A program made the position numbers and the translations under genes. From contig JADFOC010000176.1 in assembly GCA_022563075.1 (NCBI GenBank), positions 1 through 6,089 of the forward strand: a stretch of 6,089 bases of DNA, in the 5' to 3' direction. The notes below the pieces were generated by a model. The model was not told where the DNA came from. It did not search any database and saw nothing but the letters and a program-made list of their open reading frames with translations. The DNA is from Pseudomonadota bacterium. GTDB lineage: Bacteria; Pseudomonadota; Gammaproteobacteria; Pseudomonadales; Pseudohongiellaceae. Each line of letters opens with the position of its first letter. Position 1 is the stretch's first letter. Shown here piece by piece: positions 1 through 5,433 of the stretch.

Positions 1-897
1 ATCGGTGGTCCAGCTTGGCTCGGTATCGATGAGCGGATGATCGGTGACCTGTATCAGCTGATTGGTGGTGAGATCCTGTACATAAATATCGGGGCTACCA
101 CCCTTGGACAGCACCATGGCCAGTTTAGTGCCATCTGGCGACCACACCGGTGAGCTGTTGATATTGGGATAGTTGGTAATCTGGCGCCGTTGTCCGCTGG
201 CAATATTCTGTATGTAAATTCTTGGGAACGTCGTCTCGAATGACACGTAGGCCACATCCTGGCCATTGGGTGACCAGCTAGGTGACATGATCGGTTCCTG
301 GGTTTCCAACAATATCTGAGCGCGCTGCCCATCGTAGTCAGACATTTCCAGACGGAAATTGGTGAGTTCGGGATTTACATATTCAGCCACGATATACAAT
401 ATCCGTGTAGTAAAGGCACCACGAACTCCGGTGACATGCTCAAACACGACGTTACTAATCTCATGAGCGATGTCTCTGAGCTGGGCCACGCTGCCGGTCA
501 GCACTTCGCCGGCTAACTTGATTTCCCGGTTGATATCGAAGAATTCATATTGTACCTGCACCAGTTGGCTGCCGGGCGCTCGATTTATTTTACCGACCAG
601 TAAATAGTCCTGCGCCAATATGCGCCAGTCACGGTAAAAAACTTCGCGTTCTTCCTTGGGCATGCTGAGCATGTTGTTACGCGACAAGGTAATGAACTCA
701 CCTACCTGTTCGAGGTCGTTGCTGACAATCTGCGACACTTCTTCGGCGAGTACCCCGCTGCCCTCCCAGGCGAAAGGGACGATGGCGATGGGAATGGGAT
801 TATCCACACCCCGGGTAATCTGGATGCTTAATTCAGCCTGAGCTGACAAGCACACCACACTCAACAGCAAACCCATGACAACTTCGCGTGCGTTCAA
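1..897 (-). CDS. tolB: Tol-Pal system periplasmic beta-propeller protein TolB (3' end cut by window)
   Basis: TolB is the soluble periplasmic part of the Tol-Pal envelope complex; it binds Pal and the TolA C-terminus. I read 299 codons without a stop up to the window edge; E. coli TolB is about 430 residues, so roughly the last 130 are missing. A signal peptide ends with the SAQA/E junction near residue 21. The N-terminal alpha/beta domain (about 22-160) contains GVDNPIPIAIVPF, close to the family's GVDS..PIGVVPF, and GAFTTRILYI. The propeller begins after it, with WSPNG at 208-212, WSPDGTKLA at 252-260 and TEPSW at 292-296. The start is inferred: TTG at 897 overlaps the tolA stop by 4 nt, has GAGG 10 nt upstream and gives a signal peptide with Arg4. 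The only in-frame ATG (876) would leave a signal peptide with no positive charge. Family assignment is very secure; the start is moderately sure. Confidence 0.96.
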   Translation of the reverse strand, partial: MNAREVVMGLLLSVVCLSAQAELSIQITRGVDNPIPIAIVPFAWEGSGVLAEEVSQIVSNDLEQVGEFITLSRNNMLSMPKEEREVFYRDWRILAQDYLLVGKINRAPGSQLVQVQYEFFDINREIKLAGEVLTGSVAQLRDIAHEISNVVFEHVTGVRGAFTTRILYIVAEYVNPELTNFRLEMSDYDGQRAQILLETQEPIMSPSWSPNGQDVAYVSFETTFPRIYIQNIASGQRRQITNYPNINSSPVWSPDGTKLAMVLSKGGSPDIYVQDLTTNQLIQVTDHPLIDTEPSWTTD

Positions 898-1706
898 TTC
901 AATAGATCCTCAGGTTCAAATATTAGGGAGAATGTGCGGAAATTTGCATTAAAGACATTAATCGGCAAAGCCCGCAATTCTCTGAATGGCGCTGCCCGGT
1001 ACACCGCGGTTTCCGCAGAACGATCAAAGGCAGGATCGTTACTCGATTTTGTGATTGTTACGCTGGTCACTTCACCGGTTGGGAGCATTTCAATTCTAAG
1101 TATCGCCTGCATCCCATTGCGGGCACTGGGAGGTCGGGACCAGTTGTCTTGCACCACCTGCTGGATTAATGCTGTCCCACTCTGCATCAGCTCAAACTCG
1201 GTGCGCGCCACCTCGATCGCTGCCGCGTCGTCTGCCACCTGTTGCCGCAGTCGTTGCTGCTCGGCATCGGCCAATTCTCGCTGCCGGCGTTGTTCGGCCT
1301 CGCGTGCCAGTTGGTCCTGGTCCAATTGCTCGCGCTCTCGTTGCAGCCGTTCGGCCTGAAGCCGCTCCAATTCTCGGCGTTCAATCAAGGCGCTGCGCTG
1401 CCGCAGTCGTTCCGCTTCGGCGTCGGCGTCGCGTTGCGTCTGCTGTTCCCGATCGCGAGCAATGCGCTGTTGCTCGAGTCGTTCAAGCCGCTGCCGCTCC
1501 AGGATTCGTTCGTTTCTTAGCTGTGGATTTTCGTCGATCAGAAGCGCCTTGATCACGGTAGGCTGTACTAAATTTAATGTCTGCGGCTTACTGTTTGCTT
1601 GAAAATAAATCAATGCCGCCAAAACCACGCTATGAAAGGTCACCGCTACCACAATCGAAATTGGGTAACCGTTGTATATCACCAAATTGTTATAGGTATG
1701 GCTCAT
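894..1706 (-). CDS. tolA: Tol-Pal system protein TolA, inner-membrane-anchored periplasm-spanning protein
   Basis: TolA links the TolQ-TolR motor to TolB and Pal at the outer membrane. Three domains can be seen in 270 residues. There is one N-terminal membrane helix (about 16-35). It keeps the His (H25) of the family's SxxxH motor-contact motif, but Ala21 stands where E. coli has Ser, as I recall for Pseudomonas. A charged helical rod follows (about 62-170), then a TonB-like C-terminal domain (about 172-270) with NWSRPP and the IEMLPTGEVTSVTITKSS strand region. E. coli TolA has 421 residues, so the rod is much shorter here. It is built of Arg, Gln and Glu rather than Ala and Lys; no lysine occurs between K53 and K220. 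The ATG at 1706 has AGG 7-9 nt upstream and lies 25 nt after tolR. Sequence identity to textbook TolA is low outside the motifs, but position and architecture leave little doubt. Confidence 0.95.
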   Translation of the reverse strand: MSHTYNNLVIYNGYPISIVVAVTFHSVVLAALIYFQANSKPQTLNLVQPTVIKALLIDENPQLRNERILERQRLERLEQQRIARDREQQTQRDADAEAERLRQRSALIERRELERLQAERLQREREQLDQDQLAREAEQRRQRELADAEQQRLRQQVADDAAAIEVARTEFELMQSGTALIQQVVQDNWSRPPSARNGMQAILRIEMLPTGEVTSVTITKSSNDPAFDRSAETAVYRAAPFRELRALPINVFNANFRTFSLIFEPEDLLN

Positions 1707-1731
1707 CTTGGTGCCTGTACTCGTTTCTCGA

Positions 1732-2175
1732 TCACAAACTGTTTAGCGGTTGCGTAATAAAAAGGGGGTTGGAGACGCCAGCCTGTTGCAGGGTTGTTAT
1801 CAGCGTGATCATTGCGCTCCAACTTGCTTCGGCATCGCCTTCAACCAACACTTGAATAGTCGGATTGGCATTCATGATTCGACCGACTTGGGCAGCAAGT
1901 GTCTCCAGTGCAATGGATTGCCGCTGATCGCCGGTGGCGCCTACACTCAGGTAGTACTCTCCATTGGACGTAATAGATACGATCAAAGTTTCCAAGGTTT
2001 CATCGATACTCAGCGGCTGGTTATTGGCCCGCGGCAGATCGACGTCGATTCCCTGATTCAGTAATGGCGCAGTCACCATGAACACGATGAGCAGAACCAG
2101 CATCACATCGATGTACGGTACCACATTGATTTCACTCATTGGTTTGCGCTTTTTCTTACGAACGATCATTTCCAT
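1732..2175 (-). CDS. tolR: Tol-Pal system inner-membrane protein TolR
   Basis: TolR is the ExbD/TolR-family partner of TolQ in the proton-driven motor that energises TolA. It has 147 residues; E. coli TolR has 142. A basic cytoplasmic N-terminus (RKKKRKP, 6-12) leads into a single membrane helix (about 22-39). That helix carries the essential proton-binding aspartate, D23, in the PYIDVMLVLLIVF motif, at the same number as in E. coli. The periplasmic domain (about 43-147) contains the family's GIDVDLPRA stretch and a VEGDAEASW segment near 111-119. The ATG at 2175 has AGG 9 nt upstream. A second in-frame ATG at 2169 has no well-placed ribosome site, so the first is preferred. The gene lies 25 nt after tolQ and 25 nt before tolA, consistent with one operon. 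Confidence 0.98.
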   Translation of the reverse strand: MEMIVRKKKRKPMSEINVVPYIDVMLVLLIVFMVTAPLLNQGIDVDLPRANNQPLSIDETLETLIVSITSNGEYYLSVGATGDQRQSIALETLAAQVGRIMNANPTIQVLVEGDAEASWSAMITLITTLQQAGVSNPLFITQPLNSL

Positions 2176-2200
2176 GGATTAATACCTGTGCATACGACGC

Positions 2201-2887
2201 TTAGCCGGTGTGAATCTGTCGATGCAGAATGCTGGAAAACTCATCGCTGAAAGTGATGTAACTGCCAGTAATGCTATCTACGGTGGACGAGTATCGGTTG
2301 TAAGCAACCACCGCAGGAATCGCTGCGAACAGTCCCATCGCCGTGGCCAGAAGTGCCTCGGCAATACCTGGTGCTACCACTTGCAGCGTGGCTTGCGCCT
2401 GATTGGCCAAACCCAGAAAGGAATTCATGATACCGATCACGGTGCCGAACAAGCCTACATAAGGCGCCACCGAGCCAACCGTCGCCAGAAAGGATAGATG
2501 CTTATCCAGTTTCGCCTCCTCTCTTGCATAGGCAACGCGCATCGCCCGTTGGGCACCCTCCATAATCGCTTCCTTGTCCACGGAACCTTGCTGCCGCAGA
2601 CGCATAAACTCCCGAAATCCTGCTCTAAAGAGATTTTCCATGCCCACCACTTGCATATTTTCTTTTTGCATCTGGCTGCCTTCTTTATACAGTTGGCTCA
2701 GATCCATGCCCGACCAGAATCGCTGCTCGAAACTCTCTACGCCCCGGTTGGCAGAGGAAAGCACCAGCCATCGCTGCACAATCATTACCCAGGAAACCAC
2801 GGATGACAGCATCAGTATCAGATAGACAAACAGCACGGCGGGGCTGGCATCCAGAACTAACTGCAGTGGATTAATGCCATCATTCAC
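2201..2887 (-). CDS. tolQ: Tol-Pal system proton channel subunit TolQ
   Basis: TolQ is the MotA/TolQ/ExbB-family stator that surrounds the TolR helices and couples proton flow to TolA movement during division. It has 228 residues, against 230 in E. coli. Three membrane helices are visible: about 16-38, about 133-157 and about 170-195. Between the first and second lies the large cytoplasmic loop with the KLDKHLSFLATVGSVAPYVG region. The polar pore threonines are kept, T149 in GLFGTVIGI and T182 in EALLATAMGL. The start codon is GTG at 2887, preceded by GGAG at 2896-2899 with an 8-nt spacer. No in-frame ATG lies nearby, and the N-terminus (MNDGINPLQLVLDAS) aligns in length with the family. A probable promoter -10 box lies about 38 nt upstream. 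Usually ybgC precedes this gene; here it does not. Confidence 0.98.
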   Translation of the reverse strand: MNDGINPLQLVLDASPAVLFVYLILMLSSVVSWVMIVQRWLVLSSANRGVESFEQRFWSGMDLSQLYKEGSQMQKENMQVVGMENLFRAGFREFMRLRQQGSVDKEAIMEGAQRAMRVAYAREEAKLDKHLSFLATVGSVAPYVGLFGTVIGIMNSFLGLANQAQATLQVVAPGIAEALLATAMGLFAAIPAVVAYNRYSSTVDSITGSYITFSDEFSSILHRQIHTG

Positions 2888-2895
2888 GTTTTAGT

Positions 2896-2899
2896 CTCC
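2896..2899 (-). promoter_or_regulatory. Ribosome binding site that fixes the GTG start of tolQ
   Basis: On the minus strand GGAG stands 8 nt before the GTG at 2887-2885. No other strong purine-rich site lies close by. It supports GTG as the tolQ start and shows that tolQ is translated from its own site, not by coupling to ruvB, which ends 322 nt upstream. Confidence 0.75.
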
Positions 2900-2924
2900 G
2901 AGGTCACTAGCGTAGGGGAAGCAA

Positions 2925-2930
2925 ATTATA
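2925..2930 (-). promoter_or_regulatory. Candidate sigma-70 -10 box for the tolQRAB operon
   Basis: On the minus strand the hexamer TATAAT, a perfect -10 consensus, lies 37 nt before the tolQ GTG. This predicts a leader of about 30 nt holding the GGAG ribosome site. No good -35 is found: the hexamers at spacings of 15 to 19 bp are poor (for example TTACGG at 18 bp), and there is no extended -10 TGn. It may therefore need an activator or be weak. The perfect hexamer, its location and the need for a tol promoter in a gap this long make it plausible, but a chance match cannot be excluded. Confidence 0.45.
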
Positions 2931-3046
2931 GAGTATGACAATGATTTTCCGTAAGAAATCCACGAGTTCAAAGGGAATATTCGGCCATCTGGTGAAATAG
3001 TTTTATGAAAATGCATTAAAGCTGCCTCGGACCAGAACTGCATGCA

Positions 3047-3064
3047 GGAGTAGAGACTCCTTTT
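3047..3064 (+). terminator. Weak terminator-like hairpin with T run (plus strand)
   Basis: GGAGT at 3047-3051 pairs with ACTCC at 3056-3060 across a 4-nt AGAG loop, followed by TTTT at 3061-3064. The polarity would suit a plus-strand transcript, yet no plus-strand gene is seen in the window. The stem is only 5 bp and the T-run only four, well below a strong intrinsic terminator. It is recorded as a structural motif rather than as an established terminator. Confidence 0.2.
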
Positions 3065-3113
3065 ACTCGACAAATCTAACTCTCCGCGGATAAAAAGAGA
3101 CATACGGCTGTTC

Positions 3114-3131
3114 AAATATGACTTAAATATG
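3114..3131. repeat. Direct repeat AAATATG x2 with an 11-bp period
   Basis: AAATATG occurs at 3114-3120 and again at 3125-3131, separated by ACTT. On the minus strand this reads CATATTT-AAGT-CATATTT. An 11-bp repeat places both copies on nearly the same face of the helix, as tandem operator half-sites often are. It lies about 185 bp upstream of the tolQ -10 box. In an AT-rich stretch a 7-bp repeat can arise by chance, so the regulatory reading is speculative. Confidence 0.35.
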
Positions 3132-3139
3132 GCAAGGCA

Positions 3140-3180
3140 GCTTCGATGGCCGGACATGCGTCGCCCAGGTCCATCGATGC
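3140..3180. repeat. Imperfect inverted repeat just downstream of ruvB
   Basis: TCGATGG at 3143-3149 is matched by CCATCGA at 3171-3177. Beyond one T-T mismatch two more pairs form (GC at 3140-3141 with GC at 3179-3180), giving nine pairs and one mismatch around a 21-nt loop. The loop itself can pair in part (GGAC with GTCC). The repeat begins about 30 nt after the ruvB stop. No U-run follows it on the minus strand, so it is not a standard intrinsic terminator. It could protect the 3' end of the ruv transcript, act in Rho-dependent termination, or be a protein-binding site. Confidence 0.5.
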
Positions 3181-3209
3181 GAATTGGCAACTGCGCGTCA
3201 GTGAAGGTA

Positions 3210-4247
3210 TCAGCTGTCGGCTTTATTGAACATGTCATCAATCTGCGCAGAGGGTTTGATCCCGAAATGACGATAGGCATATTTTGTGACTACTCGCCCC
3301 CTGGGTGTACGCATGATAAACCCTTGTTGGATTAAGTAGGGCTCGAGCACATCTTCGATCGTGTCCCGCTCTTCGGCAATCGCCGCGGCGAGACTGTCTA
3401 TCCCAACAGGACCACCGTCAAATTTTTCGATCATCGTCATCAGCAGGCGTCGATCCATGTGATCGAATCCATTCTTGTCGATGCTTAACATGTCCAATGC
3501 CAGACTGGCGGAATCCGCATTGATCTTGCCATCGAGTTTAACTTCCGAGTAATCACGCACCCGACGCAATAATCGATTGGCTATGCGCGGAGTGCCTCTG
3601 GAGCGTTTCGCTATTTCAGCGGCCCCGGAAGCATCGGTCGCGGTGCCGATTATTTTTGCCGTCCGGCTAACGATTTGGGTCAATTCTTCCACCGAATAGA
3701 ATTCGAGTCGTTGAATAATGCCAAATCGATCTCGCAGCGGCGAAGTGAGTAAGCCGGCACGGGTAGTTGCCCCAACCAGGGTAAAGGGCGGCAGGTCCAA
3801 CTTTATCGACCTGGCCGCGGGTCCTTCACCAATCATTAAATCCAATTGGTAGTCTTCCATGGCCGGGTACAAAATTTCTTCGATCGCCGGATTCAGACGA
3901 TGAATCTCATCAATAAACAGCACATCGCCCTCTTCCAGGTTAGTTAACATGGCGGCGAGGTCGCCGGCTTTTTCTAATACCGGACCCGTGGTGGTCTTAA
4001 TCGCCACGCCCAATTCGTTGGCAATGATATAGGCCAGTGTCGTCTTGCCCAGGCCAGGCGGACCGAACACCAGGGTATGATCGAGCGGTTCATGCCGGTT
4101 GCGGGCGGCGGTGATGAAAATATCCATCTGGCCCTTCACTTCTTGCTGCCCAATGTAATCTTTGAGATAGATTGGCCGAATGGCCAGGTCCTGGGAATCC
4201 TCGACCGAGTCCCCCTCGGGAGAAATGATTCTTTCTTCTTCCGTCAT
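3210..4247 (-). CDS. ruvB: Holliday junction branch migration ATPase RuvB
   Basis: RuvB is the hexameric AAA+ DNA motor that, loaded by RuvA, drives Holliday-junction branch migration in recombinational repair. It has 345 residues; E. coli RuvB has 336, and the extra length is mainly a C-terminal tail after HFGI. Visible motifs are Walker [10 protein letters not shown] (62-70), Walker B LFIDEIHR (110-117), sensor 1 GATTRAG (159-165), the arginine finger R174 in LRDRFG, and sensor 2 RGTPRIANR (217-225). The C-terminal winged helix carries GGPVG (278-282), [19 protein letters not shown] (292-310) and RTPRGR (313-318). The ATG at 4247 shares one base with the ruvA stop (TGATG), so translation is probably coupled. 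Identity with the E. coli protein is very high by eye. Nothing essential is missing. Confidence 0.99.
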   Translation of the reverse strand: MTEEERIISPEGDSVEDSQDLAIRPIYLKDYIGQQEVKGQMDIFITAARNRHEPLDHTLVFGPPGLGKTTLAYIIANELGVAIKTTTGPVLEKAGDLAAMLTNLEEGDVLFIDEIHRLNPAIEEILYPAMEDYQLDLMIGEGPAARSIKLDLPPFTLVGATTRAGLLTSPLRDRFGIIQRLEFYSVEELTQIVSRTAKIIGTATDASGAAEIAKRSRGTPRIANRLLRRVRDYSEVKLDGKINADSASLALDMLSIDKNGFDHMDRRLLMTMIEKFDGGPVGIDSLAAAIAEERDTIEDVLEPYLIQQGFIMRTPRGRVVTKYAYRHFGIKPSAQIDDMFNKADS

Positions 4248-4852
4248 CAGACCATGCTCTTCAAGGCAAGTCGAATCAAGCTTTCACTATCGGCTATCTC
4301 AGCATTGTCTGTCATCACCATGGCGATAGCCCTGGCGGCATATTGCGGCTTATAACCGAGACTCACCAACGCCGTCTCGGCATCCTTGGTCATGGAGGAG
4401 GCAGCCGCTGATGCCCTGGGTTGAGTAGCCATCGAGGTAGAGGCATCCCATTCACTGAGACGGTCACGCATCTCGATGATGAGTCTCTCGGCGGTTTTCT
4501 TACCTACACCCGGCAATTTAACCATGGCGTTGACATCGCCGTTACGTACGGCCCTTACAAATTCATCAGCCTCCATCCCAGACAGTATCGCCAGCGCCAA
4601 TTTTGGCCCGACACCGTTGACCTTTATTAGCGACCTAAACATCGTCTTGTCCTTGACCTCGAAGAAACCAAAGAGCAGTTGCGCATCTTCGCGCACGACA
4701 AAATGCGTGTGCAGAACCAATTCCTTACCGATATCGGGAAGTTGGTAAAGTGTGCTCATCGGCACTTGAATTTCATAGGTAATGCCATTGACTTCCACCT
4801 GAACCTCCGGTGGATTTTTATCGACTAAGATGCCGCGTATTTGCCCAATCAA
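4247..4852 (-). CDS. ruvA: Holliday junction DNA-binding protein RuvA
   Basis: RuvA is a tetramer that holds the four-way junction in a square-planar form and recruits RuvB. It has 201 residues; E. coli RuvA has 203. Domain I (1 to about 62) is the OB fold, with the acidic pin residues E55 and D56 in [10 protein letters not shown], the same numbers as in E. coli. Domain II has two helix-hairpin-helix motifs, [10 protein letters not shown] (78-87) and [12 protein letters not shown] (113-124). A flexible Ala/Ser-rich linker (about 138-153) leads to the UBA-like domain III (about 154-201), which contacts RuvB. The start is TTG at 4852, preceded by AAGGG with a 9-nt spacer. The family N-terminus (MIGxIRG) fits this exactly, so the TTG start is well supported. 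It lies 20 nt after ruvC. No LexA-type CTGT-N8-ACAG box was seen upstream. Confidence 0.98.
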   Translation of the reverse strand: MIGQIRGILVDKNPPEVQVEVNGITYEIQVPMSTLYQLPDIGKELVLHTHFVVREDAQLLFGFFEVKDKTMFRSLIKVNGVGPKLALAILSGMEADEFVRAVRNGDVNAMVKLPGVGKKTAERLIIEMRDRLSEWDASTSMATQPRASAAASSMTKDAETALVSLGYKPQYAARAIAMVMTDNAEIADSESLIRLALKSMV

Positions 4853-4872
4853 AACTTTACCCTTTTGCTCTG

Positions 4873-5394
4873 CTAACGTCGCAACCTTTTCCTGCTAAAG
4901 GATTTAGCACCAGCCATTCGAATCAGACTCGCCTGCGTGTTGGCATGACAGATGGCCACCGCCAACGCATCCGCCGCGTCTTCGGCTATGTTATCACTTA
5001 TCGACAATAGCGCTTTAACCATGTGTTGCACTTGAATTTTATCGGCGGAACCGGAGCCCACCACCGCCTGTTTCACCTTGCGTGGGGAATATTCTGCGAC
5101 CGAAAGATCATGCGACAGACATGCCACCATCGCACTGCCCCGGGCCTGTCCCAGTTTTAAGGCAGAGGCTGCATTGCGACCCATAAACACGTCTTCGACG
5201 GCGGCCTGCTGCGGTGTGAATTGCTCAATGACCTCGCATATTCCCGCGAAGATGATCTTTAGTCGATCGGGTAACGCGCTGCCTTTGGTGCGAATGCAGC
5301 CACAGGCAATGTATTCCAATTTACTACCAACGGAGTTAATCAGACCATAACCGGTTACTCTGGAACCAGGATCAATGCCCAGGATAATGGTCAT
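4873..5394 (-). CDS. ruvC: Crossover junction endodeoxyribonuclease RuvC
   Basis: RuvC is the dimeric Holliday-junction resolvase that makes paired nicks in the junction held by RuvAB. It has 173 residues, the same as E. coli. The RNase H-like fold's four acidic metal ligands are all present: D8 in LGIDPGSR, E67 in AVEDVF, and D139 and D142 in [14 protein letters not shown]. The DNA-contact aromatic F70 in [18 protein letters not shown] is kept as well. The C-terminus is basic (SRKRLRR). The ATG at 5394 has GAGGAG with a 5-nt spacer, a strong ribosome site. The gene starts 39 nt after yebC and ends 20 nt before ruvA. A perfect short palindrome lies within its last codons (4893-4909). Confidence 0.99.
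   Translation of the reverse strand: MTIILGIDPGSRVTGYGLINSVGSKLEYIACGCIRTKGSALPDRLKIIFAGICEVIEQFTPQQAAVEDVFMGRNAASALKLGQARGSAMVACLSHDLSVAEYSPRKVKQAVVGSGSADKIQVQHMVKALLSISDNIAEDAADALAVAICHANTQASLIRMAGAKSFSRKRLRR
4893..4909. repeat. Perfect 7-bp inverted repeat inside the 3' end of ruvC
   Basis: TGCTAAA (4893-4899) and TTTAGCA (4903-4909) form a perfect inverted repeat around GGA, entirely within the codons for the GAKSFS part of RuvC. It lies about 41 nt upstream of the ruvA TTG. It could form a small hairpin in the mRNA that affects ruvA initiation, or be a dyad operator for an internal promoter. It is not a LexA box. Because the bases are also constrained by codons, chance is a fair alternative. 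Confidence 0.4.
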
Positions 5395-5433
5395 CAGTTC
5401 TCCTCGCCCATAGCCGTGCTGGCCGGCAGCGAC

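Larger units (their letters stand above)
2888..3209. other. 322-bp ruvB-tolQ intergenic region with no recognisable ybgC
   Basis: In many gammaproteobacteria this position holds ybgC, an acyl-CoA thioesterase gene of about 400 bp. I translated the minus strand in all three frames and found none of the YbgC hallmarks (YYEDTDAGG, ERARTE, VYYE). By hand count the part next to ruvB (3121-3210) is about 54% GC, while 2901-3120 is about 42%, so composition changes within the gap. It contains an inverted repeat (3140-3180), a phased direct repeat (3114-3131), a small hairpin (3047-3060), the tolQ -10 box and the tolQ ribosome site. One minus-strand frame stays open through most of it but looks non-coding. 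Taken together it reads as a regulatory spacer, possibly with a worn gene fragment at the ruvB side. Confidence 0.7.

Noticed and set aside
54..332. A 92-codon minus-strand open frame at the tolB end
   Set aside because: It is out of frame with TolB, whose own frame is open from 897 to the window edge with clear WSPDG propeller repeats through this stretch.
934..1552. Three long overlapping plus-strand open frames (141, 127 and 92 codons) opposite tolA
   Set aside because: They lie across the Arg/Gln/Glu-rich rod of TolA. The codons used there (CGN, CAG, GAG, GAA) yield no stops on the reverse strand, so open frames are expected. The translations are low-complexity and match nothing known.
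3086..3114. A possible promoter on the minus strand with TTGAAC and TATCCG spaced by 17 bp
   Set aside because: Both hexamers match the consensus poorly, and the perfect TATAAT nearer to tolQ is the better candidate.
5395..5433. Possible terminator or promoter between yebC and ruvC
   Set aside because: Only a 4-bp stem can be drawn and there is no T-run; no promoter hexamers are seen. The 39-nt gap holds just a strong ruvC ribosome site, consistent with cotranscription.
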